Shown piece by piece: positions 1-14,590 of a stretch of 64,000 nucleotides of DNA. Origin of the DNA: Acridotheres tristis (taxonomy: Eukaryota; Chordata; Aves; Passeriformes; Sturnidae); NCBI GenBank assembly GCA_037013685.1, contig CM072895.1, positions 12,126,463 through 12,190,462 of the forward strand, written 5' to 3'. How positions within the stretch are numbered: the stretch's first letter is position 1; each line of letters opens with the position of its first letter. The position numbers and the translations under genes were made by a program. The notes beneath the pieces are model-generated. The model did not search any database, was not told the origin of the DNA, and was given only the letters and a program-made list of their open reading frames with translations.

Positions 1-3000
1 AGTCACCTTCATATGGTAAATTAAACCTTGAGTTCTAAGTATCTGATTGTACTGACCTTCGCTTCAAGGAGGTTTTTTATTTAAGCTTTCAGCCTTCCGT
101 CAGGCAGAAACACGATCGCCAGTAAAAATAAAATAAACACCTAGTCTTGCACCCTCTGCTTACTTGAACAGAAGTGTTCATAAACATATAGCTCTTAGTT
201 GGGCAAATACAGGCAGCCTGCCGACTACATTTACATTTTAAAATTTACTGCAGTGAGGGTCATTCCAATTCAGAAGAGAGTATTTGGTAAATGAGTTGGC
301 AAGCAGAATGGCTTTGTAGTGTTTAAAGCAGCTCTGCCAAGAATTGGCTGAAAAATGCTTGTTGTCTGGTTGCACCTATTGAAATGAGACGAGATTTGGA
401 TTTATTAGAATAAAATATATGACACTCCCTTAGTCAGTGAAGGAGCTGCCATACACTAGCATGTAATTCTTTGTGATCTCTTGAAAATGCCAATGAAGGG
501 AGAAGAAATTTGATGACCAGTAGCAATCAATGAGAAACTGTCTAATGAGCGATACAGCCATAAATGACAGTTACTTTTAACTACAGAAGTTTTAAAACCC
601 TTGTCCTGAAATGCCAGTTTAGTGTAGGCTATATAGCATATTCAAAATATGCTGTGAATAGGTCAGGACAATATGAAGGAAAATCACCCTGTAAATCAGG
701 AAATCTAAATCTAGTGAGAGAGCTGGGAGTTTATTTCTCTCACTGTCAATCATGCAATCATGGGATGCCAGTATTTGTACCCAAGTGTTTGTCTTTTCAT
801 CTTGTCTTCTGACAAGTGGGCTCCAGTGAGCAGCACATTCTGAGTGTTGAGTGCAACACATTCTTAGTATAGCTGGTTCTTCGTTAGAGCAGTTGAGGAA
901 TGGGGCCTCTGACCCAATATTTGTATGACACTTTTACCAGTAATACAAAGAAACCCTTTGAACTGTGTGCAGTTCAGATCTTGTAGGAAGTAGAGACTGG
1001 AGGTAATTATTTATATTTGTTTCAGATTAGTCTGTCTCCTGCCCTTCCTAAAAGAGATAATCTTTGCCTGTTTTTTCTTCTGTACGTGTATTTTACTTAT
1101 TCTTTCCTACTGTTCTTTTCCTTTTAGCAAGTGGAAGAAAGAAAGAAAAAGCTTGGCATTTTGAATGGAAACCTGCATAATATGGCTAAGGAGTGCACTC
1201 TTCTTGTAACTCGTGGTCTACATCCAGATTAGTCAAAGGGACCCTGGGGATAAAAATTCAAGGCTCTTCTGGACTACAGAAGATGGTGTGGTCCAGAGGT
1301 GAAAAACCTCCCCAGAAATTTCCCTGCCACAGTGCTCTGCTACTGACAGTAAAGGAGATTTAGTTCTAATCTAGCACCACATTTTGTTTTGTTCTTAATG
1401 AGAATTTAGCCTCACATTTTGCTCTGATTCAGAGATATTTCTATGGTCATACTGGCAAAATACGTAGCATAGTATTAAATTTTTAGTCAGGAGGATTTTT
1501 TAATTTATTTGTTAAAACATAGTAGGACATCTTTGTGAAAAGAGTTGATAAAAAACATGTTTTCTTAGCTGTATTGTCCAGTCCTCAGGATTTTTATGCT
1601 TGAAACAGTTGCAAGTTAATACCTGGCAGTAAATACTAAATCCTTGTGTGGTGACTGGCAGATTAAGCACCAGGGATTCCAGTGGAGATTAGACCACACA
1701 TTTTGAAAGTGCAGATGTCAGTACTATTTTATGTCACAGTGCTGAGTTTAGCTGCCATACATTTCGCATATAAACAGGGGCTATTATATCATCCTTTCAT
1801 TTTTTTTTTCCTTTTTTTCTTTTCTATTTTTTGGTGTCCCATTTTCTCATTTTAGTTGCTTCACAGTGGCACTGTTCATCCTCATGGAGATCAAGTGATA
1901 ACTGGTGCAGCACAAACATGAGAGGCAGTAAAATGCTGTGAGCCCACTACATGAGTTAGACAGGTGGCCTTCTGGTTGAATCTCAAAGAGCTGGAGGATT
2001 CGAGAGGGAGTTGAAGTCAGGCAATTTAGTGGCAGAATGAAAGTAGGGAAGCAGAGATGGAAAAACTAAATGAGACATGGCTTTAGGAAAGTTGTGGCAT
2101 ATGGATGTGATACTTTTCAGAGCTACCACCTTTCACCTGGGTTGCTCACAGTTTGCTAGATAATGTGTTTATGTATTATATTAGATGCACTTTATGAGTA
2201 TGCTTATGAATCCATGTAAAGTAAATAAAGGTAATAAAAGAAGTGTTTCTGGCCTTGAAGCCTTAAAATGAATGTGGGGAGAAGCGAGCTGTGTGCATAA
2301 ACCCAGCAAAGTGAGAGAATGGATTCACTTTCACCAACTAAGAGTGCAGCCAATTCTAAACAGAACTATCCACATATAACTGATCACCACCACTCACGGG
2401 TGTTGCAGGATCTGCTGAACAGGAACAAATGGTGCTAATAAGTCCAGTAATATTATCAACAGACCTGTTGTGTTGCATGCTTGTCATTAGTGACTCTTGT
2501 TAGCTTTCACTGCACTCAAGGGATGGAACAGTGCCCTAGGGAGACAGTGGCCTTGCATCACTGTGTTTAAGGAGAAGTTGTCTCCTTCTCTTTAAATAAC
2601 TATTTTCTCAGTTTTTGTCAGATGTTCTTTAATCTGTATGTATTGGAGGTGTGCAATTAAAGGTTCCTTGGCCTGTTTCTTTCCTCCAGTGAACCCTGAA
2701 AGAAACTAGCTTTTATTATGTAGAACTCTGCATTAATATGATGATTATATTATATTTCATACATCAGCATTTCTGCTAATTGCCTGCCAGGAATGAATTC
2801 CTCTTCTGCACTCTGCCTGTTCTTCTTACGTATTTTGACTTTGGTGAAATCAGGGTTCCTTGGGAGCTTCAAAACCAGGTTGTAGCTGACATCTGGATAT
2901 GAAGTAGGTCAGGTCAGTGTAATCTCCAGGAAGCTGATGCAGAGAATTCCCTTGCCTCTCTCAGCAGTGATTTGCTTTCAGACCTGTGATCATTCAGGTT

Positions 3001-5120
3001 TTTCCTCTGGCTTAGCCTGGCTGGAGCTCTGGGAGTGTTTTATCTTTGTGCTGCAGAGGTGTGGTTTGGGTTTTGGAGCTGTCTGGACTTCCTTGTGCTC
3101 GTTAGCTCCTGGCCATTGCAAAGGCTTTGTGTAACACTCGTGCTTTGGCTTTTTCTGTTCTATAGTAACAGCAGGCTAAGTATTTCACTCCTGAATTGAA
3201 GTACATGACTTTCAGCTTAATGGAAGTTATTTGGGTGAGACACAGATATGATACAGAGGTCAGAGTGGATCAGAGGTCAGAAAGGATGTGTGCTTTGCTA
3301 TGCAGAAGGAATTTAACATTTTACAAGTCTGACTCTCAACCTTCAGGTAGCTGAAATTAGGATTAGTCTCCCTCAAGTGGTCCCTTATGCTCAATCCTTG
3401 CCATGAGTTCAAGGACAAAGTTAAAGTTTTGCCCGTGTTTTCTCCAGACTGAGATGTCTTCAAAGAACTATTCTTCTCTCCCTGACTGCAAAGGAGAACA
3501 ACTCTTCCAGCAACTTAGCCAAAAATATCTCCCAACCAAAGGAATAGGAAACCAAAGAGTTTGAAAAAGCTATTTAACCTTTTCAAACAGACCATATTTT
3601 GCTTATTTCACATTGCTTCTGAAGTTGGGCTTTTTTTTTCCTTCTAGTTCTACAGAAGCAATTTTAAATGGATAAGATCTAAATTGCTTCAAAGGGAGGT
3701 GGGTCCTCTAATACTGCAATAATGTTGAAGGGATAGGAACCACAATAATTGCAAGTTCTGCTATGTTAAAGCTCTCGGACCTAGTAATCTCTTGCAGTTG
3801 TGCCATTTGCAGGAGCTGGAGGACTTCTTGGAATCTACTCTGCTTAAGCTCATGCTTCTGCCTAAACTAGTTTGTTTGGGTTCATTTGGGAAGTGTGGCA
3901 AGGAGATTCTTTTTCTCTATCTGGCCTTCCCAGACTCAAGGTTTCTTGCATAAAAAATTGTATTTTAATATAATAAAAGAGCTCTGAAAAAAGACTCTAA
4001 ATTTCTCCACTTGTGGGATACAGTATTTATTTAATCTATTACTTAAAAAATGCACTAGATAGCTCTAGTGCTGTGAGCACATTCTTGGTACACAGCCAGT
4101 CTTTCTGATTTCCCCACAACATTTACAAATGCACAGAGGAGATCTTTGCATGATTAATAATGGTTTTATCCAAGGCAGTGAAGTCCATTTTCATGTAAAT
4201 CTTCTGTATTAGTGTTCTTTAATAATTAGTCAGAGATGTGAGCAGAACTGTGCTGACTGATGAGTAATAAGCTGTAGCTGCTTAAGGAGACACGAGAGTC
4301 AGCAGGGACTGAAATGGGGCCTCAGGCATGTAAAGCATCCTCTGTGTAGGTCATGGGAGAGGGATGGTAGCAGCAGTGAGCAGCAGAGGATGGAGCTGTG
4401 CTTGTGAGGTCCTGCTGCAGAGCCAGGTGTGGTGGCACAGCCACAGTGGTGACACACTGACTGGCAAGGCCCTTCCTGTTGAACCCTGGCTGGAGATGGA
4501 TCCCTGCTGTACTGTTCCATGGATGCAGCCATACTGTCCTACTGGGACACCCTCTTTTGGGAGCCTGTCCTACCCTTCTGATTCATCTGAAGAGGCAAAG
4601 CTGAAAAAAAATGTGCCATTCATTTTGTCTTAATTACACTTTAAAAATTCATCTGTCTCTTTATATAATAAACACAAGTCAAAGAAAGGTGAAAGAAATG
4701 GTGCTTTAATGGCAGAACGCCTATTGGATTTTGAAGATGTTAATCTTCTACTGATAGTGACCTCAATTTTTTTTTCTCTCAAGCAAGTCTGAATCTTTCC
4801 TTAGAGTTAAAAAAAAAAATTCTTGATAGAATAAGATTTTAGAAAAATTTGCCATTTTCTTTTGTGGTCAACTGATCAAGTCTCAAGAGCATATTATGTC
4901 CTCTTCAGCATTCTTAGTTATGACTTGGTTTGTTTTGAATAAATTAACATGGTTTCCTTTTTGGAAGATATCACAGCTCTCTGCAATTTGTTTATGAGTA
5001 AGTTAGCATCTGCTAAACAGATTTTCTCTGCAATTTGCCTTGAATGACTGTCTTTAAATGTGGCTGAAGTTAGGCCTAATAATCAGCTGAAGTTAAGGCT
5101 AATGTTCAACATAACCATGC
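1..5120. other. Intronic sequence, no gene seen
   Basis: This is unique AT-rich sequence with a pyrimidine run beginning at 1800. A somewhat GC-richer patch at about 4290-4560 has overlapping open frames of 77-89 codons on opposite strands and no recognisable motifs. I support nothing else here. Confidence 0.5.
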
Positions 5121-5251
5121 AATCATAGGATCATTAAGGTTGGAAAAGATCTTTGAGGTCGTTGAGTCCAGCCTTTAGCTGATCACCACCGTGTCAATGG
5201 CATCATGGCACTCAGTGTCACATCCAGTTATTTCTTGAACACCTCCATGCC
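5121..5251 (-). mobile_element. CR1 LINE 3'-end fragment, antisense
   Basis: The left edge, AATCATAGGATCATTAAGGT, is the reverse complement of the avian CR1 3' terminus, which ends in repeats of the ATTCTATGAT type. It continues with GGAAAAGATC, GTTGAGTCCAGCC, TCACATCCAGTT and TTCTTGAACACCTCC, all standard phrases of the CR1 3' untranslated part. Only about 130 bp remain, so the copy is strongly 5'-truncated, which is normal for CR1. It lies antisense to ST6GALNAC3. Confidence 0.9.
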
Positions 5252-8200
5252 TTTAAACAAAGGAATGCAATATGTATGTATTTTTCTCCTAATTTTTGAC
5301 TTCTGGTTTTGCTGCTTGTCAGTGTTGGAGTAATTTTACAATGTCTAACCATTTACCAGCAATCTGGAGGGTTTTTTTCTACACTGTGTTAATGTCTTTC
5401 CTTGTGCTTAGACTGGACACCATTGTGTGAGTGATATTTGTTCACTGGGCTCAGGTATCTTTTGTTTTGACAGGTCTGTGAGGCATCCATTGTTAGTATT
5501 ACAAAAGATGTGTGAATTAATATTTAGAGAATTTCTTGTCCCAGTGATAATTTCGCACTGAGATTCAGCTATCACCATATCTAATTGTGCCTTGTGCCAT
5601 TACCTCATAGCTCAGGTATGCAGGGAAGGAAGGTCTTTGTGTTCTTGGGAACTTGTATTACTGGATAGCCTCATCTTTCCCAATAAAGGAAGTGCTGGAT
5701 GTAAGACTGAGTCAACTCAGTTGTGCTGGATGGCAAGTCAGTTATGTATACTTGTCTTTTTTTCCCTTGAGATTACTTTTTTTTTTTTTAAAGCCACTCT
5801 CTGGTGATTTATGATCTTTTCGCTAGAGTGGCTTCTTGTCCTTGAACCAAACTTTTCACATGCCAACATTACTTTAAGACATTTCTTTTCAATCAGGTGT
5901 GTATTTTTTCCTCTGGTGATAGTGACCTTCACACACAAGGTACTGACTGTCCCTTTTATAGGAATGATCCTTCAAGCACCATCTCACTGTCCTCATGTTA
6001 TGTGATTTTCTTTTCGTTCACGTACTACTTCAAGGTGGGATGATTGGTAATAAGCTTCATGCTACCTCTGATGGCTGTATCAAGTTAAAAGAGACATATT
6101 CAAGCTGCATCTTTATTTTGCATTGGCCTCATCTCTCATAAGAACACTTTGCTTGTTTTAGCATTGCCAGGAGCAGCCATCCATTTGTTTTAACTGAAGG
6201 CACTGATGGTGTTGTCTCTACTTTCTGAAACTTCACTCTGTGTGTTTATTCTTTGGTACTTTTGTATATAATTATAATCTGTGTATTTCAGTTTCATGAC
6301 CATTTAATTCAGTTTGTCTCACAGTAGCTTTACATGATTTTCTTGCGTAATTCTGAGGAAATTTGCATGATGTAGTATATTTTAATTGTTTGAACTTCGT
6401 GCACATGTATCTTTTTCTCTCTATCTAGTGTTTGCTAGGCAGGGCACTGCATGAATGTTGCTCATGCAAAATGTTGTCTCCTAAGCCACTGATCCCTGTT
6501 GCTACCTGCCTCAATACAGTGCATTATTTGCTTTTCTGGAAGCTGTGATATAATTATTCTCTGTACCTCAGTGCAAATGACCCCTTATACTAAACATTGC
6601 ATTATTGTCTTGGATATTGCTCTTCTTGGTTTCCACACTTCTCTGTATTACGTTCATCCATATTTTGTACTTTAGAATTTGCTTTTTCCTTGTTTTCTTA
6701 CCTTCTGAGGTACTGCATGAGTGGACTCCAAGCCTGTACCACATGTCATCTCTGTTTGGATGAGGTATTGCTCACTAGTTTTGCATCTATCTGTACATCT
6801 TTAGAAGAGAGTTCCTGAGTATTCTTACTTGTTTCTTATATTTGTATTTCCCCTTATTAATCTATTGCATGTTAGTTTATCTTTATAAGATTTCATAATA
6901 GCATGACTTGCCACTTCACACCTCTTGGCAACTGACCAATCCGCTTTTTCTCCAAATGCATTATTATGCTTTCTTGGTATATGACAGAAAATGTGGATTG
7001 AAAATGCTTCTAGAATTCTATATGTGCTCCTAGTTTGTGCTGAAAAATCCAAATGCTGTTTGTTGCCTGTGGCAGCCATTGCCCATTACAGATGACAATG
7101 TGACTGCTTTTATTCGAGTTTTCTCTGTCATACTTCACTGCAATTTTTCATTCTGATCAGAAGAGTTTCCATTTTCTAACTAAATTCCTTTCATGTCAGT
7201 CTGCTCAGGGACAGGTCTCTGGTCCATTGTCATGATCACTGTTTGTTCTTTGTGTGTGTGTGCAGGAAGGAGATTCAGTATTTTTAGCTTCTGATATCAG
7301 GTATCTGAAGGGGCTAATTCCTTTCTGTCACCAAGTTCACTGCAGGAGAATAAATGGGGATGGAGCCAAGGAGTCTAACATGAACTTTTTGCCTGTTGCT
7401 GTATTTCCCCATCTCCTCAAGCACTTTAAAAAGTCTAGATGTCTAGATGTTGCCTCATATATAAATATGCCATAAAATCATAGCAGTGTAATCATAAAAC
7501 AAAAAGCTTGAGAAACTATTATTTTTCCTGTTGGGTTTGGCTTTTTTTTCCTTTTTAGTTAATTCGTCTGAAAATGAGTTGGACAGAGACTGGTTACCTC
7601 ATTAATGAACACTTGTATAATCCTTGGAGACTTCTGAATGAAAAACTTGATTGAACTGCAGAATTGGTGGTAGTGATGACTGTTCACACTCATTTTCATT
7701 ATTGCAGCTGCACGTGGTTTTCCCTCCTCACCTGTACTTCAGCACTTTCTCCTCTACACATAACAGTCTCAAAAGCTTGGATTTTAAAAAAGAATATAAA
7801 TACCTTACTTGGAGAGCCCAATTGTCCATTAGCTCATAGCTCTGTTCCCATAGCAGCAGCAATCCCCAGCTCCACCATCACTGACTTTGGGGTCTTGGAG
7901 ATGCATTCCCACCCCTTTATCATATGTTAATGGACAGGTTTTGCAAGAATTGCTTCTTCTTTGCTGTATAATATAGTGGTTGAAGCTTATCACTATTGAA
8001 CTGCTGTTAGCCCTGAGCACCTTCTCTTAAATGATCTGCTTTCTTTTGCATTTGATAAAATTTCCAGTGCTCGCATATTTATGACCACTGAGTATTTTAA
8101 AAGTCAAATCTTCTTCTGCTCTTACTGGTTATCTGTAATGCTGATATCCCACTTGAAAATACTGATGCTAATTCCACAGAAGTGCTGGAACATGTATGTG

Positions 8201-11200
8201 TGGCCATCTCCAGAAAGGTCCAAGGTTTCCCAAGGAATTCCCCTGAGTGAAAAGCTATTCAGGTGTCTCCTTGCTGTCAACCTTGCTCAGTTGCCTGATC
8301 CCCACTGTGTCCCACTGACAGGGCTGAGTCTGTGTAGATCCTCCTCTGCTTGTGGTCATGGACAGAAATGGGAACAGAAGAAATGTTTTTAATAAAAGTT
8401 TACTTTGCAACCTTTGGCTTGTTTTGAAATTTAAAAGTTAGTTATTTCCAAAAATAACTTCTTGTCTAATTAAGCTCTAACCTTAGAGTTCACCTCAGAG
8501 ATGTTTCTTCTTTTTTCTGTTAAAAAAGAATTGGCTGAATTATGCTGTGATTTTCATCTTGGCAGTATCCTCAAAGATTCTTAATTGATCAGAGATGAAC
8601 TTTTTTTCCCCTTCTGGAAATAGATCAAAATTTTTTTTAATCAAGGGAATTCAATTTTGTTGTTCCTCTTTTTGATTTTTAAGAGAGCAGTTTCCATTAA
8701 ATCAAGCTTGACTAAACTGTGGTTCCCTAGGGCACATACATGACCTTCTGTGTTAGAATTACACTTGTGACTAGCCCTAGACTGAACCTGTTTGTGAAAA
8801 AAGTCTCTTCTGTATTCTGTGAGTGATCTGGGTATCAGATTTTTCTGCCCTCCTAGATAGATATCCCTCTCATTTTAAATAATATCTTCAATACTGTGTT
8901 GGATATAGACTGAAGTGGTCTTCTCTCTCACTGAAGATTCTTGCTTTAACCTAACTTTTAAAGTAAATACCTGTGTTTTGTAAAGATGTCTTAGTTAAAA
9001 AGCCTTATTGATGTGGCTGCAAAATTTGCACATAGGTAGAAGCATGTAAATGTCATTCATAATTCTCCATTTGTCCCACTACATGTACATGAAGAACTGT
9101 ATTTTAAATATATTATTGTAATGCTCTGGATTGTAAAGTGGAGCTTTCTAGTAATTTCATTATGCTAAGGCTTTATCCATCTAAACTGAGGTGGTGGTAA
9201 AAACTGTACAACCTTAAGAATCTAATTAAGGACAAGAACCTCTTGGTCTTGAAATAGAGAGCAAGGAGCATAGTGCTTGTTCTGGGGAGCTTAACAGCAA
9301 ACTTTATATACATAATTCCATTGAAAAATGGATGTACATTGTAAAGTCACTATATGACTTTCTTAAAAAATTCTCTTGAGAGGTATACAAATATTTCAAA
9401 GAGGAGGAGCTCTGTAATATATTTAGTCTGGGGTTTTTTTGGTTGGTTTTTGGGGGTTTATTTAGTTTTGATTTGCTTGGTAGAGAAAAAAGTATTTTAT
9501 GCCTACTAAAGAATATTCCCTGGACTTATACACTTAGTCCTGTGCAAGAATTGAAGATCTTATTTTCAGGTTTGTCTGTAGCTTGCTTATGTTGTCAGAT
9601 GAGTTACACACTCTGACATCCCAAAGCATGCTGGCATAGGCAGGCTTCGGTTTGTACAAATGTCATTGTGTGCAACATTGAAAACTGCAGGTTTGGCTGG
9701 GTTTTTGTTAAAATTTCTGTGAATAAAGATGGCCTCTGGATTTCTGATAGAAAGCAAAAGAGCCAAAGGGGAGGCCAAGCATGGCCAAAATGACCTTACT
9801 ATGACTGAAAGCTGCAAAGATCTGACCCATCTTAATTATTGTGTGTGAAGGGTGGGTTGGGGTAGTTGAAGGGTGGTGTTTTGTGGTGTTTGACCTGAAA
9901 GCAATTAAAAGCTTTGGGGAAACTTAGAAAATAAATTTTGGCAACAACTTTTTGGGAACATTTGAAATCAACAAATTTTTAGCAGCTGTGTGAGGGGGAA
10001 AAAAAATCAAAACTGAAATAGTAGGGACCCAAATTAGTTTGCAGTGATGTGCACACAAGACAGAAATGTGCTTTGGAAATGTTGCATAGGAAGCAGATAG
10101 CTTTGGGACACCTAAGCTTTCATTCTTGAGAGGGAGAAGTCAAAGATGATCCCCCATTTGTTGGCCCAAGGATTACAACTGCAGTGATTATTTGCAGAAA
10201 TATTTTGCAGTAGCAACCAAGATCTACTGATTATTGCTCACACATGTACTGTGGATTCAGAGAGCAAGATGAGCAAATCCTTGTTTTTCTTCTCAGCAGA
10301 AATGTCAGGGAACAAACATTGGCTACCTTTACCAGAATTTCTGCTAGCTAATATAAAAAGCTTTAAGGGAATTGGAAAGCTCTATAAACTAACTAAAAGG
10401 AAATGTTAGTGGGTTGGTTTGTTTTAAATAAGGCTTGTTTTATAGTTATTATATATGCCCATGCACCAGTATAATTTTTTTTCAATTGCACATAGCAAAG
10501 TTGGAAATTGTGTTCAAACATCATTATTCTGGTTGTACGTTTTATTGCACTTCCATTTTCCTCTTCTGTCACTCACACTACAGAGAAAGAGATTATATTA
10601 ATTAGTTGATGGCATGTAACACAGGTATTCATGGTGTGGAAGTTAAAGGTAATCCTAGAACTGATTTTTAGATCATCATCTTTATTACTCAAGCAGTTTG
10701 TCTACAATAATGGACAACAACATATTAGAAAAAGATGCTTAATTTTTCTTCAAAGTTTTAAAAAAGTATATAGTGCTTTTTCAATTAGCAGCAGGAGAGC
10801 AAATTATAGTTATATTAAACTGTTCATGCTATATAAATCACAAATCTTGTTAGCAAAGAATTAATATCAAAACTGGTAATTTAACAATTGCCTTAAGCGC
10901 CAAATAAGGATTGGCTGTGTACATATTTTAATGGTATTGAAGAAGTGAAAATAGATCTCTCTAGAAGAGAACCTTTCTACTGGTGGTGAAATTAACTATC
11001 GGCTCTTTTATGAAGTAGCAGTGTCTGTCTTAGTTGTGTAATAGTGCTATAGAAAAGACTGGCTGTCTTTTCCTTGATTCATGGCACTGATTCTAGATTT
11101 TTAAAAAAATCTTTTTTAAAATAATGGAAAGACTGGATTATATCACCAAAGGACGTAGACATCCAGTTTTCTCACTTTTGCTGGCTGTTGAGGTACAGAT

Positions 11201-14200
11201 GCATGAAAACTGCATGACTTCCCAGATGTGGATTAATAATAAGGAAGTCAAAGAGATTTTTTTTTTTCCCCCCTCCAGCATATCAAATATATTTGGTATG
11301 TATCTGAGACAACAGACAAATTGCTGAGTTGCACGCTCCAAGACTTTCCTCCTGCTGGCTAATGAAGTAGAGCAAGACATAGAAGAAAAATACACCTTTT
11401 TTATTGGTTTGCTGTATCTCATTCATTATCTTGTAAATCCTTTCAATGTACTACAACCTCAAAATGGAGCCTATGCAAACAGTAAAATGTGGTTTGCAGT
11501 GTGTTCTAGTGTATGTTGTGTTCTAGGGGTTTTGGGGTTTTTTATTTGTTTTTGTTCCTGGGAGGGCAGAAGAGTAGCATTATGCATATTATTAACACAA
11601 TTTACAAACAGCCCACTTACAGTGATGACATTCCCTTCCAATATTCCCTTTATAGTTATACTCAGTCTTATTTTCTTGCTGGCCTCATGTCCATCCTTGT
11701 GTGCCCCTCACAATAGATGGAAAATACTATATGAAGAACACTTTAATCTTCAAAATTGGTTTACTTTAGTGTGAGTCTTAGCTTGTATCCTCTTTTATCC
11801 AGGTCAGTTCATGCTTTTTTACTTGGATCAGTTCAGGCTCTCATATACTTTGAGGTCTTCAAAATAGCATTTTAAGACTGTCCTCACTCACTACTACTGG
11901 CAGCTTTGGTCTGAGAGAAATATGTTATGCAAGTATTTTGCTGTGCTTTTCTAATAGTGCTGATAATTACTAAAAGACTCTTCCCAATTTGTTGCAGTTA
12001 GGCTTGATCAAAGACTGATATAAACAGACATTATGGCTGGGCACTTGTGTTTATTAATCTCTTATAGCTTAGAGGACTCAATTAGAAGAGGGGAGAACAC
12101 ATAATGATTGTATGCAATGCAGAAGAATAAACCAAATAATTTCTACAACCTCTTTAATTTTTAAGATACTTTCCATTTGGTTAACAGATGTGTTCTGTGT
12201 TCTTGAAGCTATTCCCCATTCTGTTTATACATTTTTAATGTTTCTGTAAGCCACGATGTACGCATTAGATGCAAAATTCAAATTGATGTTCTGGTTGGCT
12301 TTAAAGAAAGAACTGCTATTTTTCATGTCTCTCTTTCTTTGTTGTTTTCATTCTACCTGTTTGTTTTGTCATTTGGAAGGGGTTTAATGCAGCCTTTGGA
12401 GGGATGAGAGATAGCTGTGAAGAAAGATTAACCTTACAGAGACTTGGACCTGTTTTCTTTGCCAGTGATAAAGAGGTCCATAACAGACTATTCCTGCTAG
12501 AATTTGTGGAGTTTAGTGGGGGACAACGAAAGGAAAAAAAAAATCTCCCTGATGCTGTATTGATCCCAGACAGTACAGAGTGTATGGTATTCCAGAGCAG
12601 AAACCATATTCTTGATAGATCCTTTGAGGGAAAAAACCAGATATTTAAAATTCCTTTTTATGTTATGCCTCGCATTTTCCTGTATACATGGCTATGATGT
12701 ATCCAATCAGCTCTTGATATGAACTTATGGGATCCAGTAGAGCTTTCCTGATTCAGAATACAAGAAAAAAACAGTAATGTTGGAAAAGGCATAGATTCTT
12801 AAACTGCTAAAGTAAGTGGATTTTGAATGCTAAATTAAGTTGGAACAGGATTAGCCTAATACAATTTTGACATATTCTGTAAAAAATGTTTAAACGTCTA
12901 TTTTCAATTGGGGAAGTTGTATTTAAACTTACCTGTTTCTATTGTTGCCTATTATTGTGCTAGTTCATGTTCTCTGGAACCTTTGTGCTCCTCCCTGGCC
13001 TGCAGTAGGATTTCAGTGTTCTGTCCCCAGGTTCCCTGAGCATACACCAAGGTGGGATATGTAGGAGGCAGTTGCAAAACCTTCTGCAAAATAACGTGGG
13101 GGGGTCCATTATTTGTTTTTTGCGAGGAGGCAGAGGACGGGGACAATTAGTATAAAACTATTCTGGCCTGTGCTGTACCTGTTTTGTATGAATTTGTTCT
13201 CTTTGCTATCTGTAATGTTAAACACAAAGGCATGTCAACTACAAAATTTGACATCCCCACCAAGAATTCCACAAGCACCACTGATCCTAGAATATATTGA
13301 GCAGTGATTATCACACTGTTTAATAGTAAACACTTTGGACCAAAAATACAAGGTTGTCTAACTCACAGAGACACAAACAGAACTTTAGTATTAAAACATT
13401 TTTCTGGGTTGGGGTACTTTTCTTTGCTAGACAGCAAGTGTATAACTTCTAGTTTTGTTATTTTTTTACTTTTAAATGTCAGAGCAAATGTTGATAAAGG
13501 ATCCTCATTTGAACCACAGATAGTTTTCCTCCCTTTTTTTCCCCCTGAAATTCTCAGTTCTAGGTCACTTCTAAAATATCATCAGCATTGCATTCCCACT
13601 GAGTGTCTCATCTTTTGGGCCACCTCTTGTATTTTGTTTCCAGTTGATGACAAGACCCAAAACTGAGCATGTGGGCTGACATGGCCCCACATCCCAGCCC
13701 AGCAAGGGCAGTGCTTGGGTGTGAACGACAGAGCTGCCTGGGGTCTCTCCTGGGCAGCAAGAACTTGACATTGCACTCAGGCACTTCTCAACCACACTGC
13801 TCTCAGAAGTGGTCAGATCACATTGATTTTCTTTTCCAAGTTTCCCACCTTTCAGCGTGTGACTGTTCCTGGAACATCTAATGATGTGGAGCATGATTAC
13901 CGAGTCCTCGCTAGAGCCATATTCCTGTGATGTAGATGATGAGAGCAGATTTCTTTATTGCTTTCTAACTTCATCTATGAACTCATCCCATAGAGCTATG
14001 CTACTTGGGGTATGGTCTTTTTTTCCTAATTTTTTCCCTTTTTGGTTTTTTTTTTCGAGTGGAGATGTCTTTGTGTAGTTGTGGCATTTTTTTGATTGTT
14101 TATTTTAATCTAGTCAGACTACCTAAAAGGAAAAACACATTGGAGATAGTTTAATGAAGGGATTTGAAAATTGCTAGAAAACATGGAGGACCTGAGTGTC

Positions 14201-14354
14201 TTTTGCTTTTTTGTGGGTCATCTCTTCTCCCAAGACACATGTGGCTATGTGTGTTTCTTCAGACGTGATTTGTTTTGAACTACTTTATAACTAAATTTAC
14301 TGACAGCAGCAGCCACAACAATAAGTTGGCCTTGTAGATCATCAGTGTTATGAC
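5252..14354. other. Intronic sequence, no gene seen
   Basis: This is mostly unique AT-rich sequence. It holds a T13 run at 5777-5789, (TG)6 at 7251-7262, a G/T-rich patch near 9430-9470 and a T11 run at 11257-11267. The open frames at 11409-11774 and 12404-12697 have no recognisable domain and no strong splice flanks. Confidence 0.5.
7251..7262. repeat. (TG)6 dinucleotide tract
   Basis: Six TG units are directly followed by CAGG. The pattern superficially resembles a splice acceptor, but no supported exon follows. Confidence 0.8.
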
Positions 14355-14430
14355 ATGGTTATTTTATAGTCCCACAATAAGAAACTGAGGCAAGGAAATT
14401 TAAATTATACTGACGAGGACAGACTGCCAT
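14355..14430 (-). mobile_element. Possible MIR/CORE-SINE fossil, antisense
   Basis: ATTTTATAG, then AAGAAACTGAGGCAAGGAAA and TTTAAATTATACTG follow the order of the reverse-complement MIR core (ATTTTACAG, GGAAACTGAGGCACAGAG, GTTAAGT). Similarity is confined to about 50 bp and is diverged, so a chance match is possible. Confidence 0.35.
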
Positions 14431-14539
14431 TTGGTTACTGGTCTGCAGCTTGGGCTCATTGTCCCTTCTGAAGAACACTTGCATGGGAGTTACCCAGTGA
14501 TCCTGTTTTATAAAACCTTGTTTAATTCTGCTGAAGGTT

Positions 14540-14590
14540 AATAAAACCTTTCCTATTTGCTGATATGAAAAAAAAAAAAAGAAAAAAAGA
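14540..14590 (+). repeat. Poly-A tail-like tract preceded by AATAAA
   Basis: AATAAA at 14540-14545 is followed 22 bp later by A13, G, A7 (14568-14588). This spacing is what a retroposed polyadenylated RNA would leave. The 450 bp upstream contain no open frame or gene that I recognise. It may be an old retrocopy of a 3' untranslated region or a coincidence. Confidence 0.4.

Noticed and set aside
13571..13894. 107-codon minus-strand open frame in a GC-richer patch
   Set aside because: No recognised protein family, overlapping frames on both strands and no splice or promoter support.
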